From positions 124,001 through 188,000 of the forward strand of contig JANBPU010000009.1 of NCBI GenBank assembly GCA_027575805.1: DNA of 64,000 nucleotides, given 5' to 3'. The translations under genes were made by a program, and so were the position numbers. The notes under the pieces were generated by a model. The model made no database searches. It had not been told where the DNA came from and saw only the letters and a list, made by a program, of their open reading frames with translations. Positions 53,446 to 63,134 of the stretch are shown here, in pieces; within the stretch, counting starts at the first letter, position 1, and each line of letters opens with the position of its first letter. Origin of the DNA: Mycoemilia scoparia. Its lineage: Eukaryota; Kickxellomycota; Kickxellomycetes; Kickxellales; Kickxellaceae.

Positions 53446-54985
53446 ATGTTCCGCTCTGCCATCTCCCAGCTCTCTCGCCCAGCAGCTTTCGCTGCCCTCA
53501 AACAGGCTGTCCGTCCCACCGTGGCTGCTCGCTACATTTCCAACGCCTCTACCAAACCTAACATCAAGGACTTCCATGCCACTGTCAGAGTATGCTCGCC
53601 ATCCATTTTGTGTCTCAAACACGGCTAACCTCAATATCTTGTACAATATAATATCTTTTGCCTTTATCGTATGATGTATTATAGAGACCCGCACCTATTT
53701 TCGCTGCCCCAGCTGTAATTAATGGCGAGATCAAGAACTTTGACCTCAAAGATTACCAAGGAAAGTTTGTCGTCTTGGTGTTCTACGTAAGTAATGCGTT
53801 CTAACAATAACAACAATAAAAGTAATGATAGACATAGTATACTACCTACTGATGGACCAAACATAAATCACAATCTACTATATTATTAATTGACTATGTA
53901 GCCTATGGACTTTACTTTTGGTATGTATTTCGCGCGATTTTCTATTTAGTCGGCTTTACATGGGTTCCTGTACCTATTATTTATGCTAACATTGCTTTTC
54001 TAGTTTGCCCCACTGAGTTGCTTGCCTTCAGTGACCGTATCGAGGAATTCAAGAGCATTGGTGCCGAAGTTGTTGGTATCTCTTGCGACAGCGAATTCTC
54101 TCACTTAGCCTGGGCGTAAGTATACATGTATTGTATTTGCACTAAGCTCTGGATTTAACACGTATTCTGTATACTCAGCACGCATTGTATCTAAATTCTT
54201 ATTAGTAACCAGCCTCGCAAGAGTGGTGGTCTTGGTGACATTAAGATCCCGCTTGGTAAGTACCTTACTTTCATAGTTGCTGGATATGTAAGTTTTCTGT
54301 GTTGTGGCTTTTAATTTCCAGTACCCTGTCTGTTTAAATTTACCCACCTGCAGTTGCCGACAAGACCAAGTACGTCGCATATAAATACGGTGTTCTAGCT
54401 AAGGAACTCGGAATCTCCCTCCGGTAATTATCATGCTCGCTTTTATATTCCTATGTTTACATCTATATTTATGCAGAAAACCATAGCTTGCTGATACATT
54501 ACTTAACCGCTTGTTATTCCTCTTCAATCTGTGTAGTGGTCTTTTCATCATTGATGACAAGGGCGTCATTCGTGTCAGCCAGATCAACGATCTTCCTATT
54601 GGTCGCAGTGTCGACGAGACCCTCCGTCTTGTTGAGGCCATCCAGTTCACTGACAAGCACGGCGAAGGTATGTACAGATATATGGTTGGGTCTCTACCAA
54701 AAGTGTACCAAACTATACCCTCCAGGTCTCCAGCAAATTTGGTCCATAAGCCATACATTATTGGCTGGTATTGGAGAGATTGTTCTGGTATACGTTTAGA
54801 GGAGACTCTACCATATATTTAAACCCCCAGTCCATTCTTTCCCAATGATCATGCCTGGATATTGACCAAGTTCCTCTATGCCTGCCTTATCATATATAGT
54901 TTGCCCCGCCAACTGGAAGAAGGGCTCATCCACCATCAAACCCGACCCAGTCAAGAGTCTTGAATACTTTGAAAAGGAAAACTAA
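53446..54985 (+). CDS. Mitochondrial typical 2-Cys peroxiredoxin (PRDX3-like)
   Basis: Thiol peroxidase that reduces H2O2 and organic peroxides. Eight exons: 53446-53589, 53685-53786, 53902-53920 (19 nt), 54004-54115, 54206-54255, 54354-54423, 54537-54667 and 54900-54985 (237 aa). The presequence runs from [11 protein letters not shown] to about residue 36. The peroxidatic site is PMDFTFVCPTE (C90), split by the microexon. The resolving cysteine is in VCPANW (C211). GGLG (133-136) and C-terminal YF (232-233) are both present; together they mark eukaryotic Prx that are easily hyperoxidised. The last intron (54668-54899) is the longest in the gene and is largely filled by a dispersed repeat. 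A TATATAA box precedes it. Confidence 0.95.
54688..54814 (+). repeat. Dispersed repeat, copy A (inside a peroxiredoxin intron)
   Basis: Shares an ordered series of segments with copies B and C: CTCTACCAAAAG, ATACCCTCC, CAGCAAAT, CCATAAGCCATACAT, TTGGCTGG, TTCTGGTATACGTTTAGAGG and AGACTCTACCA. Identity is moderate by eye. It is non-coding and makes up more than half of the 232-nt intron. The match to B may continue about 40 bp further. Confidence 0.6.
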
Positions 54986-55311
54986 GTCGAAAGCATGATT
55001 TCCCAGAATAGCTGTAAATTCAAAATATTAGGGTTGCTACTTTCGAAGGGCTAAATTAATATTATCAATGATAATATAGACTTGGCCAGTATGCAAGTTG
55101 AAACCGGCCTACTTAGTAAAAATTAGCCCTTCAAAAATCTAACTCATTTCGCTGAAATAATGGCCATTAAACAATAAACTGAATTTTATTCCTAAATAGA
55201 GTACTTTTATACTGAAAATGTTATGATGATGGGAAATACACCAAGTAAATAATGACTGAGAAAATGTAGAGAAAGATGATAGCAATATAAAATATAAAAG
55301 ATAGTATAAGC
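54986..55311. other. Convergent 3' region peroxiredoxin / trehalase
   Basis: About 330 bp, of which about 100 bp is the inverted-repeat element at 55041-55138. TAAACAATAAACTG at about 55172 could act in 3' end formation. No gene is seen. Confidence 0.55.
55041..55138. mobile_element. MITE-like element, about 98 bp, with terminal inverted repeats
   Basis: Left end TTTCGAAGGGCTAAATT and right end AATTAGCCCTTCAAAAAT are inverted copies with few mismatches. The core TTTTTGAAGGG is shared with the ends of the 14783-14884 element. The interior has a CCAGT...CAACC-like segment similar to the reverse complement of that element, which suggests one family. Non-coding. Confidence 0.5.
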
Positions 55312-57808
55312 CTATTTTGATTCCTTGGTATTCTCCTCATAAATAGTAGCTGGGACATTGCTGGCTGATTCAGAGATAGAATGTAATTCGTAGTTGACAA
55401 TGGAATCTTTGGGGTCACCGCCAGTCTTGCGTAGCTTATCATTGTCTGCTTGAGATGCCGACCTTAAAAGACTCTTTGTATCAACAGTGAAGACAGGTGG
55501 CTCGGGGGGTGTAACGCTGGGGGTATGGGATGGCGTAGAGTCAGTAGACCAATTGGCCCGAGCAAAAAACACGTCTGGAGGTGTAAGTGCGCCCAAGGCT
55601 CTCTTCATGTGGTTTGTGATGTAGGTCAAGCCAACTTGATAGGATGCATTCATCCATCCAAAGCCTTCGCGGGGAACCATCTTGAAATCCGTACCGACAT
55701 TGCCATACTCGACCTTGACACGGTGAGTGAGCTTGACTACATCAAACTTTTCAGGAACTACGCCGTTGAAATCGACAAATGATTTTGTGATTGTGTACAG
55801 CCAACGGTAAGCCAGCCTTCTGGAAACATCGACAAACCCGTATTTGTACAATCCCTTCCATGCCAACATCTGATGGGGGGCCCAGCCAAAGGGATAATCC
55901 CACTGTCTGTTTGGTCTAGATAGGGTGATTTCGCCACGGGATTCCTCGGTTCCGCTCACCAGGCCACCAATTACCTCAAATTTGGTGCAGATGTTCTTGG
56001 CTATTTTCAGCGCCTGCTCTTCAGTAGCACATCCAGCCCAGAGCGCCCAAGATGTAGTTACAGACTCATATGTGATGCGCTCCTTTAGTCTGACATCGTA
56101 GTCAAAGTACATTCCAACATCATCGTTCCACATGTACTTGTCCATGCTGCGCTTGCGCTCTTCTGCGCGCTTTTTCCAGGTCTCGGCTTTCCAGACAGTA
56201 CCGTCATCCAATTCCAAGGAGCCAGAAAAGAGCTCGGTAATTGTCTCGGCAATGTCGACCTCGTACTTGTAGAGCAGGCAATTGAGATCGACTGTGGCCA
56301 AATCTGCACAGCGCTTCTCAAGACGGTATGTAGTATCGTGACCCGATTCACGGACCGCGCGGTCATGGACAAAGTAGGCGTCAAGTTCCGGCTCGCTTAT
56401 CTGGCGGTTATTATAAAGGTCTTTGTACTCCTCAATGCTGACACCAAGAGCGTTGGCATATGGCTCAAGAAGATGGTCAAAGTGGGTTGACTCGGTCTCA
56501 GGCGGCATACCAATTCCTGTTGGGTGGTAGCAACTCAAACCAGTTTCTTCGTCTAGACGTGGTTTTGACGTCCAGACGTTGTGGTACTCATGGATTGCAG
56601 CACCCATGGCTCTGCGCAGCCAGAGTAGGTTGGACTTTTCGTCTTCTGATGGGAGGCACTGATAAACACGCAGGACCATGTCTGTCAAGAATGGTGGCTG
56701 AGAGCGAGTGAGATAGTATGATCTGTTTGCATTGAGAATTTTACCATAATGCTTGATTTCGTAGATAAAATGTTCAACCATGCCCTTAGCAAGCTCAACA
56801 CGCCCATCAACTAACAAACCAAGTGACTCAAAGTACGAGTCCCATCCATACATCTCGTTAAAACGGCCACCCGGGACAGCAAATGTAATAGGGTCGTAGA
56901 CACAATTTTTGTTCTCATCGTAAGAGACATTGGCAGCGAGCGACAAGATACCAAACTTGGAGTTTATGTTGCGGACATACTGAGGAGTGATGACCTCTGG
57001 GAGCTTGACAACTTCAAGTTTTAGATGGGGACGCTCCCTGGAAATCTTACTATAGTAGTCGAATGCTGGTATGTCGTCATGTGGAACGTAGACTCTTGGG
57101 TTGGCATCACCCTTGGTGTTCTTTGGGTCAGCACAGATTATTTCAATGCCATTGGCATCAATGCGGCGGACAAGTCCATCCCAAAAGCTTGTCTTGATCA
57201 TGCGCGACAAGCGGTTTACTGGGTTCTCATTGAGACGTGCCTCGTCAATAACAACGCTCTTGCGACCCATTTCTTTTGCCAGGGCTATCTCCTGTAGCAA
57301 GTTCGAAAGCATATAGGTGCCTCGAATTTCGAAGCGCTGGAAGCCACCACTGCCGGCTGTAGGAACTTGTAGCACCTTGGGGCCAGCATCCTCAATAGTG
57401 ATTTGGAAGTCACCATTTGTGTCTTCTTGGGAGAGGATGGCCTTTTCGGTCTCCTCCACGTCAACAAGGAAACGGCGAGCCTGGGTAGGACGGTCATCGT
57501 TAGAACCACGACGCCTCTGAGACTGGCTAGCGTCCTGCTTCTCGTTATCCCAAATGTTTCTGCGCCTCTGTATATTAAAAGCGATTTCACGTTAGATGCT
57601 GCTGTTAGCATAAGCACACAAGCAAAAGTAGGGCGCATAGCATATTTATAAAGCAAGCATATATACATATGTGCATATGAAAATGACAACGTACATAGTA
57701 AGTAGCACGAGTACGGGAATATGAGAAGCGACGGACGTCTTTGTCGTAATATTTGGAGGGATGGGCCAAGACATCAACACCGTCAACACTGTGGGTATAG
57801 CTGCTCAT
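55312..57808 (-). CDS. NTH1: Neutral trehalase (cytosolic, PKA-regulated type)
   Basis: Hydrolyses trehalose to two glucose in the cytosol (GH37). Minus-strand exons: 57808-57695 and 57567-55312 (789 aa). There is no signal peptide. The regulatory N-terminus has PKA-type sites RRFS (26-29) and RRRGS (56-60). The EF-hand-like loop DTNGDFQITIED (87-98) corresponds to the calcium-binding loop of yeast Nth1. Trehalase signatures are PGGRFNEMYGWDSY and QWDYPFGWAP. Catalytic-domain segments such as ANRSYYLTRSQPPFLTDM are intact. The C-terminal tail after about 690 is Ser/Pro-rich. The aldolase gene lies divergently 2.3 kb away. Confidence 0.96.
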
Positions 57809-59560
57809 TTTACACTTCTGGATCGACAAGGGATGTACGAGGTCTTTCTTGTTGCAGTGCTGTGTAGAAGAATGAAAGAAATAAAGGGTAGGCTTAACAA
57901 CCAAATAGACAGAATGTGAGGTTTTATGGGGCCTGAGCTACTAATAGGGAAGAGCTGGAGGCAATACCATAAAATGAAGGAAAATACAGTGACAAAAGAA
58001 AAGGTAGAAAGAAAAAAACACCACTATTTGAATGCGTAGGCTGATGGTGAAAAAGAAAAGAGCGATCAGAAACTAGCATTGGCGAAACAGAAATCAACAA
58101 ATCTTTTATAGTTGTGACTTCTCTGGCTTGCAATCCTGAAGACAGTCGACATAAAAGCATTTGACAGAGGTCGTGGTGAGCTGGTTTCACTTCTCAGCCA
58201 GGACAAAGCGTGCCAAGCGTTGCGCCAATACCCCACAGATGAATGAACGTGTAACTTTGCACACGAGCCAGCCGTTTCTGGGCTCCATACTACCTGCAGC
58301 GGCCAGCATTCACCGACCAGCCAAACGCTCACACCAGGCATTGTGGGATCGAAAACATCACGAACTGATTCAACATTTTCTTTCCCTCGCCCACTCGCTC
58401 GTTGATACTATTATTACTGCTGTCGACTGCTTTTGCAAGAGGCTTTGGGCAACACAGATCTCCCTCCATGCGCAGGTCACCCAGCAGCTGGCTTAAGCGA
58501 GGGTTCGGAAACCTCATGCCTGCTTGCCAATCTCCGGCAAAGTCTAATATGCTCATCGTACTTGGAGATTCAGCACTTTTATCTAGACTGAGTTGATTTC
58601 CACTATGTGGGAGCTGCCGCCTTATGCAATGGGTACTTGGCGTCGTTCCGAAGACATGCATCTTCCTGCAACTGAATGACGAATCGCTCATGCATCACGC
58701 CTCCTCTCTGGTTGACTGCCTGGTATATGAACCTGATATCAGCCATCAAGTGGCAGTGGCGCTGCTTCTTATCATCCTAGCCCACCCTGCTTGACCCCGC
58801 CTCCAAAGCGCTCTTCGAATCTCTCACGTTTTGACTGTTGCTGCTAATAGTGGATGCAAGCTAAGATACCAACAAAAACATTGTATTGGGCAAAGAAAAC
58901 AAGTGGTGGCTAGTTTTGATCTGCCAGAGGCGTGACATCTGCTCTTTATATATGGCCAAACATTTCATCGTGATAAATAGACGCGCTCGCTAGTCTCTGA
59001 CAATGCGCCTTATAGCAAAGCTTCTCGGCGTGAATCGGTCCAACATGTCTGATCTCTGCAGCCCTTTTTGCTCCCGCTGCACCAAATTTAAGTAGCAGCA
59101 GAATTGTGCATACACTTGATCTCTACGACTGGGAACATCATTTTGGCCCGCCTACATGCTCGATCCAGCATTACTCGTAAGACGAAAAATAACAGTGTTA
59201 CCACCATTTTGCAGTGTGAACTCCACTGTGGTGATGGTGGTAAAAAGGGCCGAATTCCCTGGATTGTCTTTGAGGTAGATAATTCTCTGCCCCACCTCAG
59301 GGCCTGCTCTTACATGTGGACGCCTACGAGGAGCAGCAGACAGACAATGACCGTGTCTAGTATTAGCAGCACAGCACATTCAAGGCACTCAGAGCTTTGG
59401 TCATGCATCTTGGTAGGAAAGATTATCGTCTCTTGTCTTTATCGAGCTTCTTCCAACAATAGTAGTATCGCAGCAATGTTGTAGATAATAGTAGGATGAG
59501 GGCGCACTGGCCACCGAGCCCGTCCTTTCAGGCCTGGCCGTTCGCTACGCATTCATGGAA

Positions 59561-59699
59561 ACCCCTGAACTCCCGCTCCGCGCGTATTTTACAATGCAGC
59601 ATTATCTCTGCTTTAAGGTAGACCAATGCTGGAGAGCATGGGTGTATGATAGGGGCAAGTAGGGTGTTCGAGCTTGATCTCTTGGGAACAACCCCTGAA
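59561..59699 (+). promoter_or_regulatory. Cluster of stress-response-element-like cores
   Basis: ACCCCTGAA occurs twice (59561-59569, 59691-59699), with AGGGG at 59651-59655. The CCCCT/AGGGG core is the yeast Msn2/4 site. The cluster is about 375-510 bp upstream of the aldolase start. Activity in this fungus is an inference. Confidence 0.35.
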
Positions 59700-59977
59700 A
59701 GTATTCCGGAATGCATTGCCTGGCATTCGTTGCGTCTAGGACCCTCATGCTATTCTGGGGGCAAACAGTCCTACTCTAGGCCGATTCCAATCGTTAAGGA
59801 TAGGCCAGGAGGCCAGAATACAAACAAACATTTGCAGGCTGATCCAATCCTTAAGTAAATGAACCAGCTATTTTGCGTACGTCACTAATTGATTGCTTTG
59901 GTTGAGTGATGTCAGGATAGATAGATAAGGAGCATGTTTCCCGCCCTCCTCCTTTGCTTGTAATAGCATCGCATTTG

Positions 59978-60023
59978 TCTCAACACTCTTCTCTTTTCTC
60001 TCAACTTTTCAACCCCACTCTAA
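59978..60023 (+). promoter_or_regulatory. CT-rich block upstream of the aldolase gene
   Basis: A pyrimidine-rich tract (CTCTTCTCTTTTCTCTCAAC and flanks) 50-95 bp upstream of the start codon. Such blocks mark transcription starts of strongly expressed filamentous fungal genes. Confidence 0.5.
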
Positions 60024-60072
60024 TAACCTTTTTAGTACTTTCTCTAAAGAGTCTCTTCTAATATCTTCAATC

Positions 60073-61447
60073 ATGGGGTACGTAGCAGCCTGAGTATACT
60101 ATTTTGGTAGTAGAGACCAACTTTGTTGTAGCCTCTGGGTTCAAATTTGTCTCTCTTTACCTTGTTATGAATTATGTCATGTGTTTGTGGTGACATAGTT
60201 ATAATAACCTTGTCCGATCCTTCTAAATAGTGTTCTCGATATTGTCAAGCCTGGAGTACTCACTGGTGACGAAGTCCGCAAGCTCTTCTTGTATGCTCAG
60301 GAAAAGGGTTTCGCCATTCCCGCCGTCAATTGCACTTCCTCATCTACTATCAATGCTGTCCTTGAGGCCGCTCGCGATCAGAAGACCCCCATCATCATCC
60401 AGGTCTCCCAGGGTGGCTCTGCCTTCTATGCTGGCAAGGGTCTTCCTAACGGGAACCAGGAGGCCTCTATCCTTGGTGCCGTTGCTGCCGCTAAGCACGT
60501 AAGAGAAGTCGCTAAGGCTTATGGCGTTCCAGGTAAGTTTCAAGTATTTGGCTGGATTACCAGCCATTATGTATTTATACAAGGCCTTCTGCATTTTTTG
60601 CAGAAGAGTCATTTTTCTCAAACGCACGTGGGCTTGCTGTACTAATTCGCGCTGGTCTTATCAATTTGCAATAGTTGTCATGCACTCTGACCACTGTGCC
60701 AAAAAGCTCCTCCCATGGATGGACGGCATGATCGAGGCCGACGAGGCTTACTTCAAGGAGCATGGTGTTCCCCTCTTCTCATCCCACATGATCGACCTTT
60801 CAGAGGAGACCAATGAGGTCAACATTGGAACCACTCGCAAATACTTTGAGCGATTGGCCAAGGTCAACTGCTTCCTTGAGATGGAGATCGGCATCACTGG
60901 TGGCGAAGAAGATGGTGTCAACAACGAGGATGTCGATGCCAGCAAGCTCTACACTACCCCTGAGGATGTCTACCAGGTATACAAGTCCCTTAGCGAAGTT
61001 GGACCCAACTTCTCCATCGCCGCTGCCTTCGGCAATGTCCATGGTGTATACAAGCCCGGAAATGTTGTCCTCAGACCTGGTCTCCTCAAGACCTATCAAG
61101 ATTACGTTGTTGAGAAGGAAAATATCACCAACAACAAGAAGCCAGTCTTCCTCGTTTTCCACGGTGGATCTGGCTCTACTCACGAAGAAATTATCGAGGC
61201 TGTAAGTTATGGTGTTGTCAAGATGAACGTTGACACTGATACCCAGTGGGCCTACCTTTGCGGTGTTCGTGACTTCGTCCAGGAGAAGGCTGGATATCTT
61301 GAGGCTCAGGTTGGTAACCCCGAAGGCCAGGACAAGCCCAACAAGAAGTACTACGATCCTCGCGTCTGGGTCCGTTGCGGTGAGAAGACTATGTCCAAGC
61401 GTGTCTCTGAGGCCAACACTAGTCTTGGAAATGTTAATACCCTCTAA
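60073..61447 (+). CDS. FBA1: Class II fructose-bisphosphate aldolase
   Basis: Zinc-dependent cleavage of fructose-1,6-bisphosphate to DHAP and glyceraldehyde-3-phosphate, in cytosolic glycolysis. Exons are 60073-60077 (only ATGGG), 60231-60532 and 60675-61447 (359 aa, the same length as yeast Fba1). Motifs: PAVNCTSSSTINAVLEAARD, VVMHSDHCAKKLLPW (catalytic D108, zinc ligand H109), EMEIGITGGEEDGVNNE, AAFGNVHGVYKPG and VFHGGSGSTHEEI (zinc and phosphate binding), then MNVDTDTQWA. Codon use is strongly C-ending compared with neighbouring genes, fitting high expression. The 5-nt coding exon is required because no ATG opens exon 2 and MGVLDIVKPGVLTGDEV matches the family start. GAATAAATTTG at about 61570 may be its polyadenylation signal. 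Confidence 0.96.
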
Positions 61448-61607
61448 TTTTTCTTTTGAGCGACCATGTGCTTTATAGCTCTCCAGTATTATGTGTATAT
61501 CCACTAGTATTTTCGTTTTTGCACAATTAGCCCATGGCATGGGTTTTTTGGTGCGTATGTATGTGTCCTGAATAAATTTGACTCTATTTGACAAGATTTC
61601 ATAACCG

Positions 61608-61757
61608 ACAAGTTCTCCATCAAAAGGAAACAGGTTTGCACCCTCATACATTACCTGCAAATCGGCCCATAGCCCATACATTTTAGCTGGAGCCTGGCAG
61701 ATTATTGGCTATTATCCAGGGTATTCTTCTGGTACACCTTTAAAGGAGATTCTGCCA
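61608..61757 (+). repeat. Dispersed repeat, copy B
   Basis: Begins ACAAGTTCTCCATCAAAAGG, then CACCCTCATACATTACCTGC, AAATCGGCCCATAGCCCATA, GATTATTGGCTATTATCC, TTCTGGTACACCTTTAAAGG and AGATTCTGCCA. These segments recur in order in copies A and C. Non-coding in every frame. Confidence 0.65.
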
Positions 61758-62378
61758 ACTGATCAAAGTATGATAGACGGAAATGGGGCCTCACATTTTG
61801 GCCCAATCCCAAGGCATTTCATATGCAATTCTCGGAGACCTATTCTTGTTCAAGCCTTTGTGAACACTGAACACTGACCAAAGAGTAATCCCTTTTTTGT
61901 AGTTAATATGGTGATGATTGTAATAGTGACTCAACTGCAAAGCAATTTAATTTTTCAAAGGGACGGATTGTGTGCATGTAATCACACACAAACAAGTCTA
62001 AACCGATTTGCTTAAGTTTTCTTGATTGTTACATGCTCTGAGTTATTCACAAAGCAGCCATAAATGGTGACATGTCTTTGACGCTTTTCAAGGTCGTTAC
62101 GCACCAATGCTGGCACCACATGTGGGATTTCATCACATCATCTTTATGAATATCGGCTAGCTGGGACGTTTACGGATTATTGCGAAGTCCGAACGCAAGG
62201 CAAGGGATTGTGATTTAAACTTGAAGCTTCCGCAGCATAGCTCTGCCAATCCTCTCCAAGGCTTATTTCAATGCATCCGCAATGAATTCGGGTTTTGTAA
62301 TAGGCACCAAGTGCAAGGCTTAAAGGACTTTTGATGGAAAATATGGCTAGCTCATGCAAAAAAGCGTTAGATAAATGG

Positions 62379-62529
62379 CAAGTTCTCCGCGAAAGGGGAA
62401 CAGACAGATACCCTCACATATTCCCTGCAAATCAGCTCATAACCCATATGGTTTGGCTGAAGTCTCGACGATGATTGGCTACTATACGGGGGAGTATCCT
62501 AGTACTCTTTTAGAGGAGATACTCTTCAA
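62379..62529 (+). repeat. Dispersed repeat, copy C
   Basis: Begins CAAGTTCTCCGCGAAAGGGG, then ATACCCTCACATATTCCCTG, CAAATCAGCTCATAACCCAT, GATGATTGGCTACTATAC, TAGTACTCTTTTAGAGGAG and ATACTCTTCA. It is closest to copy B at the 5' end and to copy A near TTTAGAGGAGA. Confidence 0.65.
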
Positions 62530-63134
62530 ATTGAATAAATTTAGACCACCCATCTTCAATTTTGGGGATAGCCAATAAACCACCTGTCACAAAAAATGTG
62601 GCAATCAAGGCTGGATATCGATCTTATCGATATAGATTCCCTGAACCAAGCAAAATGACATATAGCCGCAACTGCCAATCAGAAGCGACTCCTGTACTCT
62701 TTGGGAGTTGGTGCAATAAAGAACCCACCCCACTTTTCGGACCATTGTAAACAAATGGGCCAAGCACATCATTGCGCTAACGTTTCCAAACATGTTTAAT
62801 CACACTTGCACGTTTTTCACTGTAGTATAGCAAGGCAGTATCAATCCATATCTAGGAGCTCGGGAATTTCATGCTTGGCAAAGAACCGAGTACATAGAAG
62901 GGAGAGAGAAAGAGAGGTTTGTGGGGTGATGACAAGTTTACCACCCCCCCTCCTCTCATCACTCCCCAACAGGTAAATCAAAGGCATACTTGTTATTTAT
63001 ATTTGCCATTTCGTCATTTGGTATTGTCTTCAAAGGTATTTAAACCCGGATATGCCTCCTATGCAAGAGTCATCAGTTTTTTCATATTTTTTTGCTTTTC
63101 CTTAACAAAAGTTGAGTCATTCATAATTAATAGG

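Larger units (their letters stand above)
57809..60072. other. Long divergent intergenic region trehalase / aldolase, 2.26 kb
   Basis: The longest gene-free stretch in the window. It must hold both promoters. Three stress-element-like cores lie within 140 bp: ACCCCTGAA at 59561-59569 and 59691-59699, and AGGGG at 59651-59655. Several frames of 60-125 codons on both strands (58066-59484) have no recognisable family or splice-linked partners. The aldolase side ends in a pyrimidine-rich block. Confidence 0.5.
61448..63134. other. Intergenic region with repeats, 1.7 kb
   Basis: No gene is supported. Two copies of a dispersed repeat (61608-61757 and 62379-62529), about 620 bp apart, lie in direct orientation. 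The promoter side of the next gene has a C-run (about 62943-62954). Confidence 0.55.

Noticed and set aside
58066..58691. Several overlapping frames of 90-120 codons on both strands between trehalase and aldolase
   Set aside because: Frames overlap in both orientations, lack a family and lack clear splice partners. The minus-strand frame 58329-58691 is the most protein-like but stays unsupported.
59104..59484. Plus-strand 126-codon frame upstream of the aldolase
   Set aside because: Ser/Cys/Arg-rich with no recognisable domain, and it overlaps the probable promoter region.
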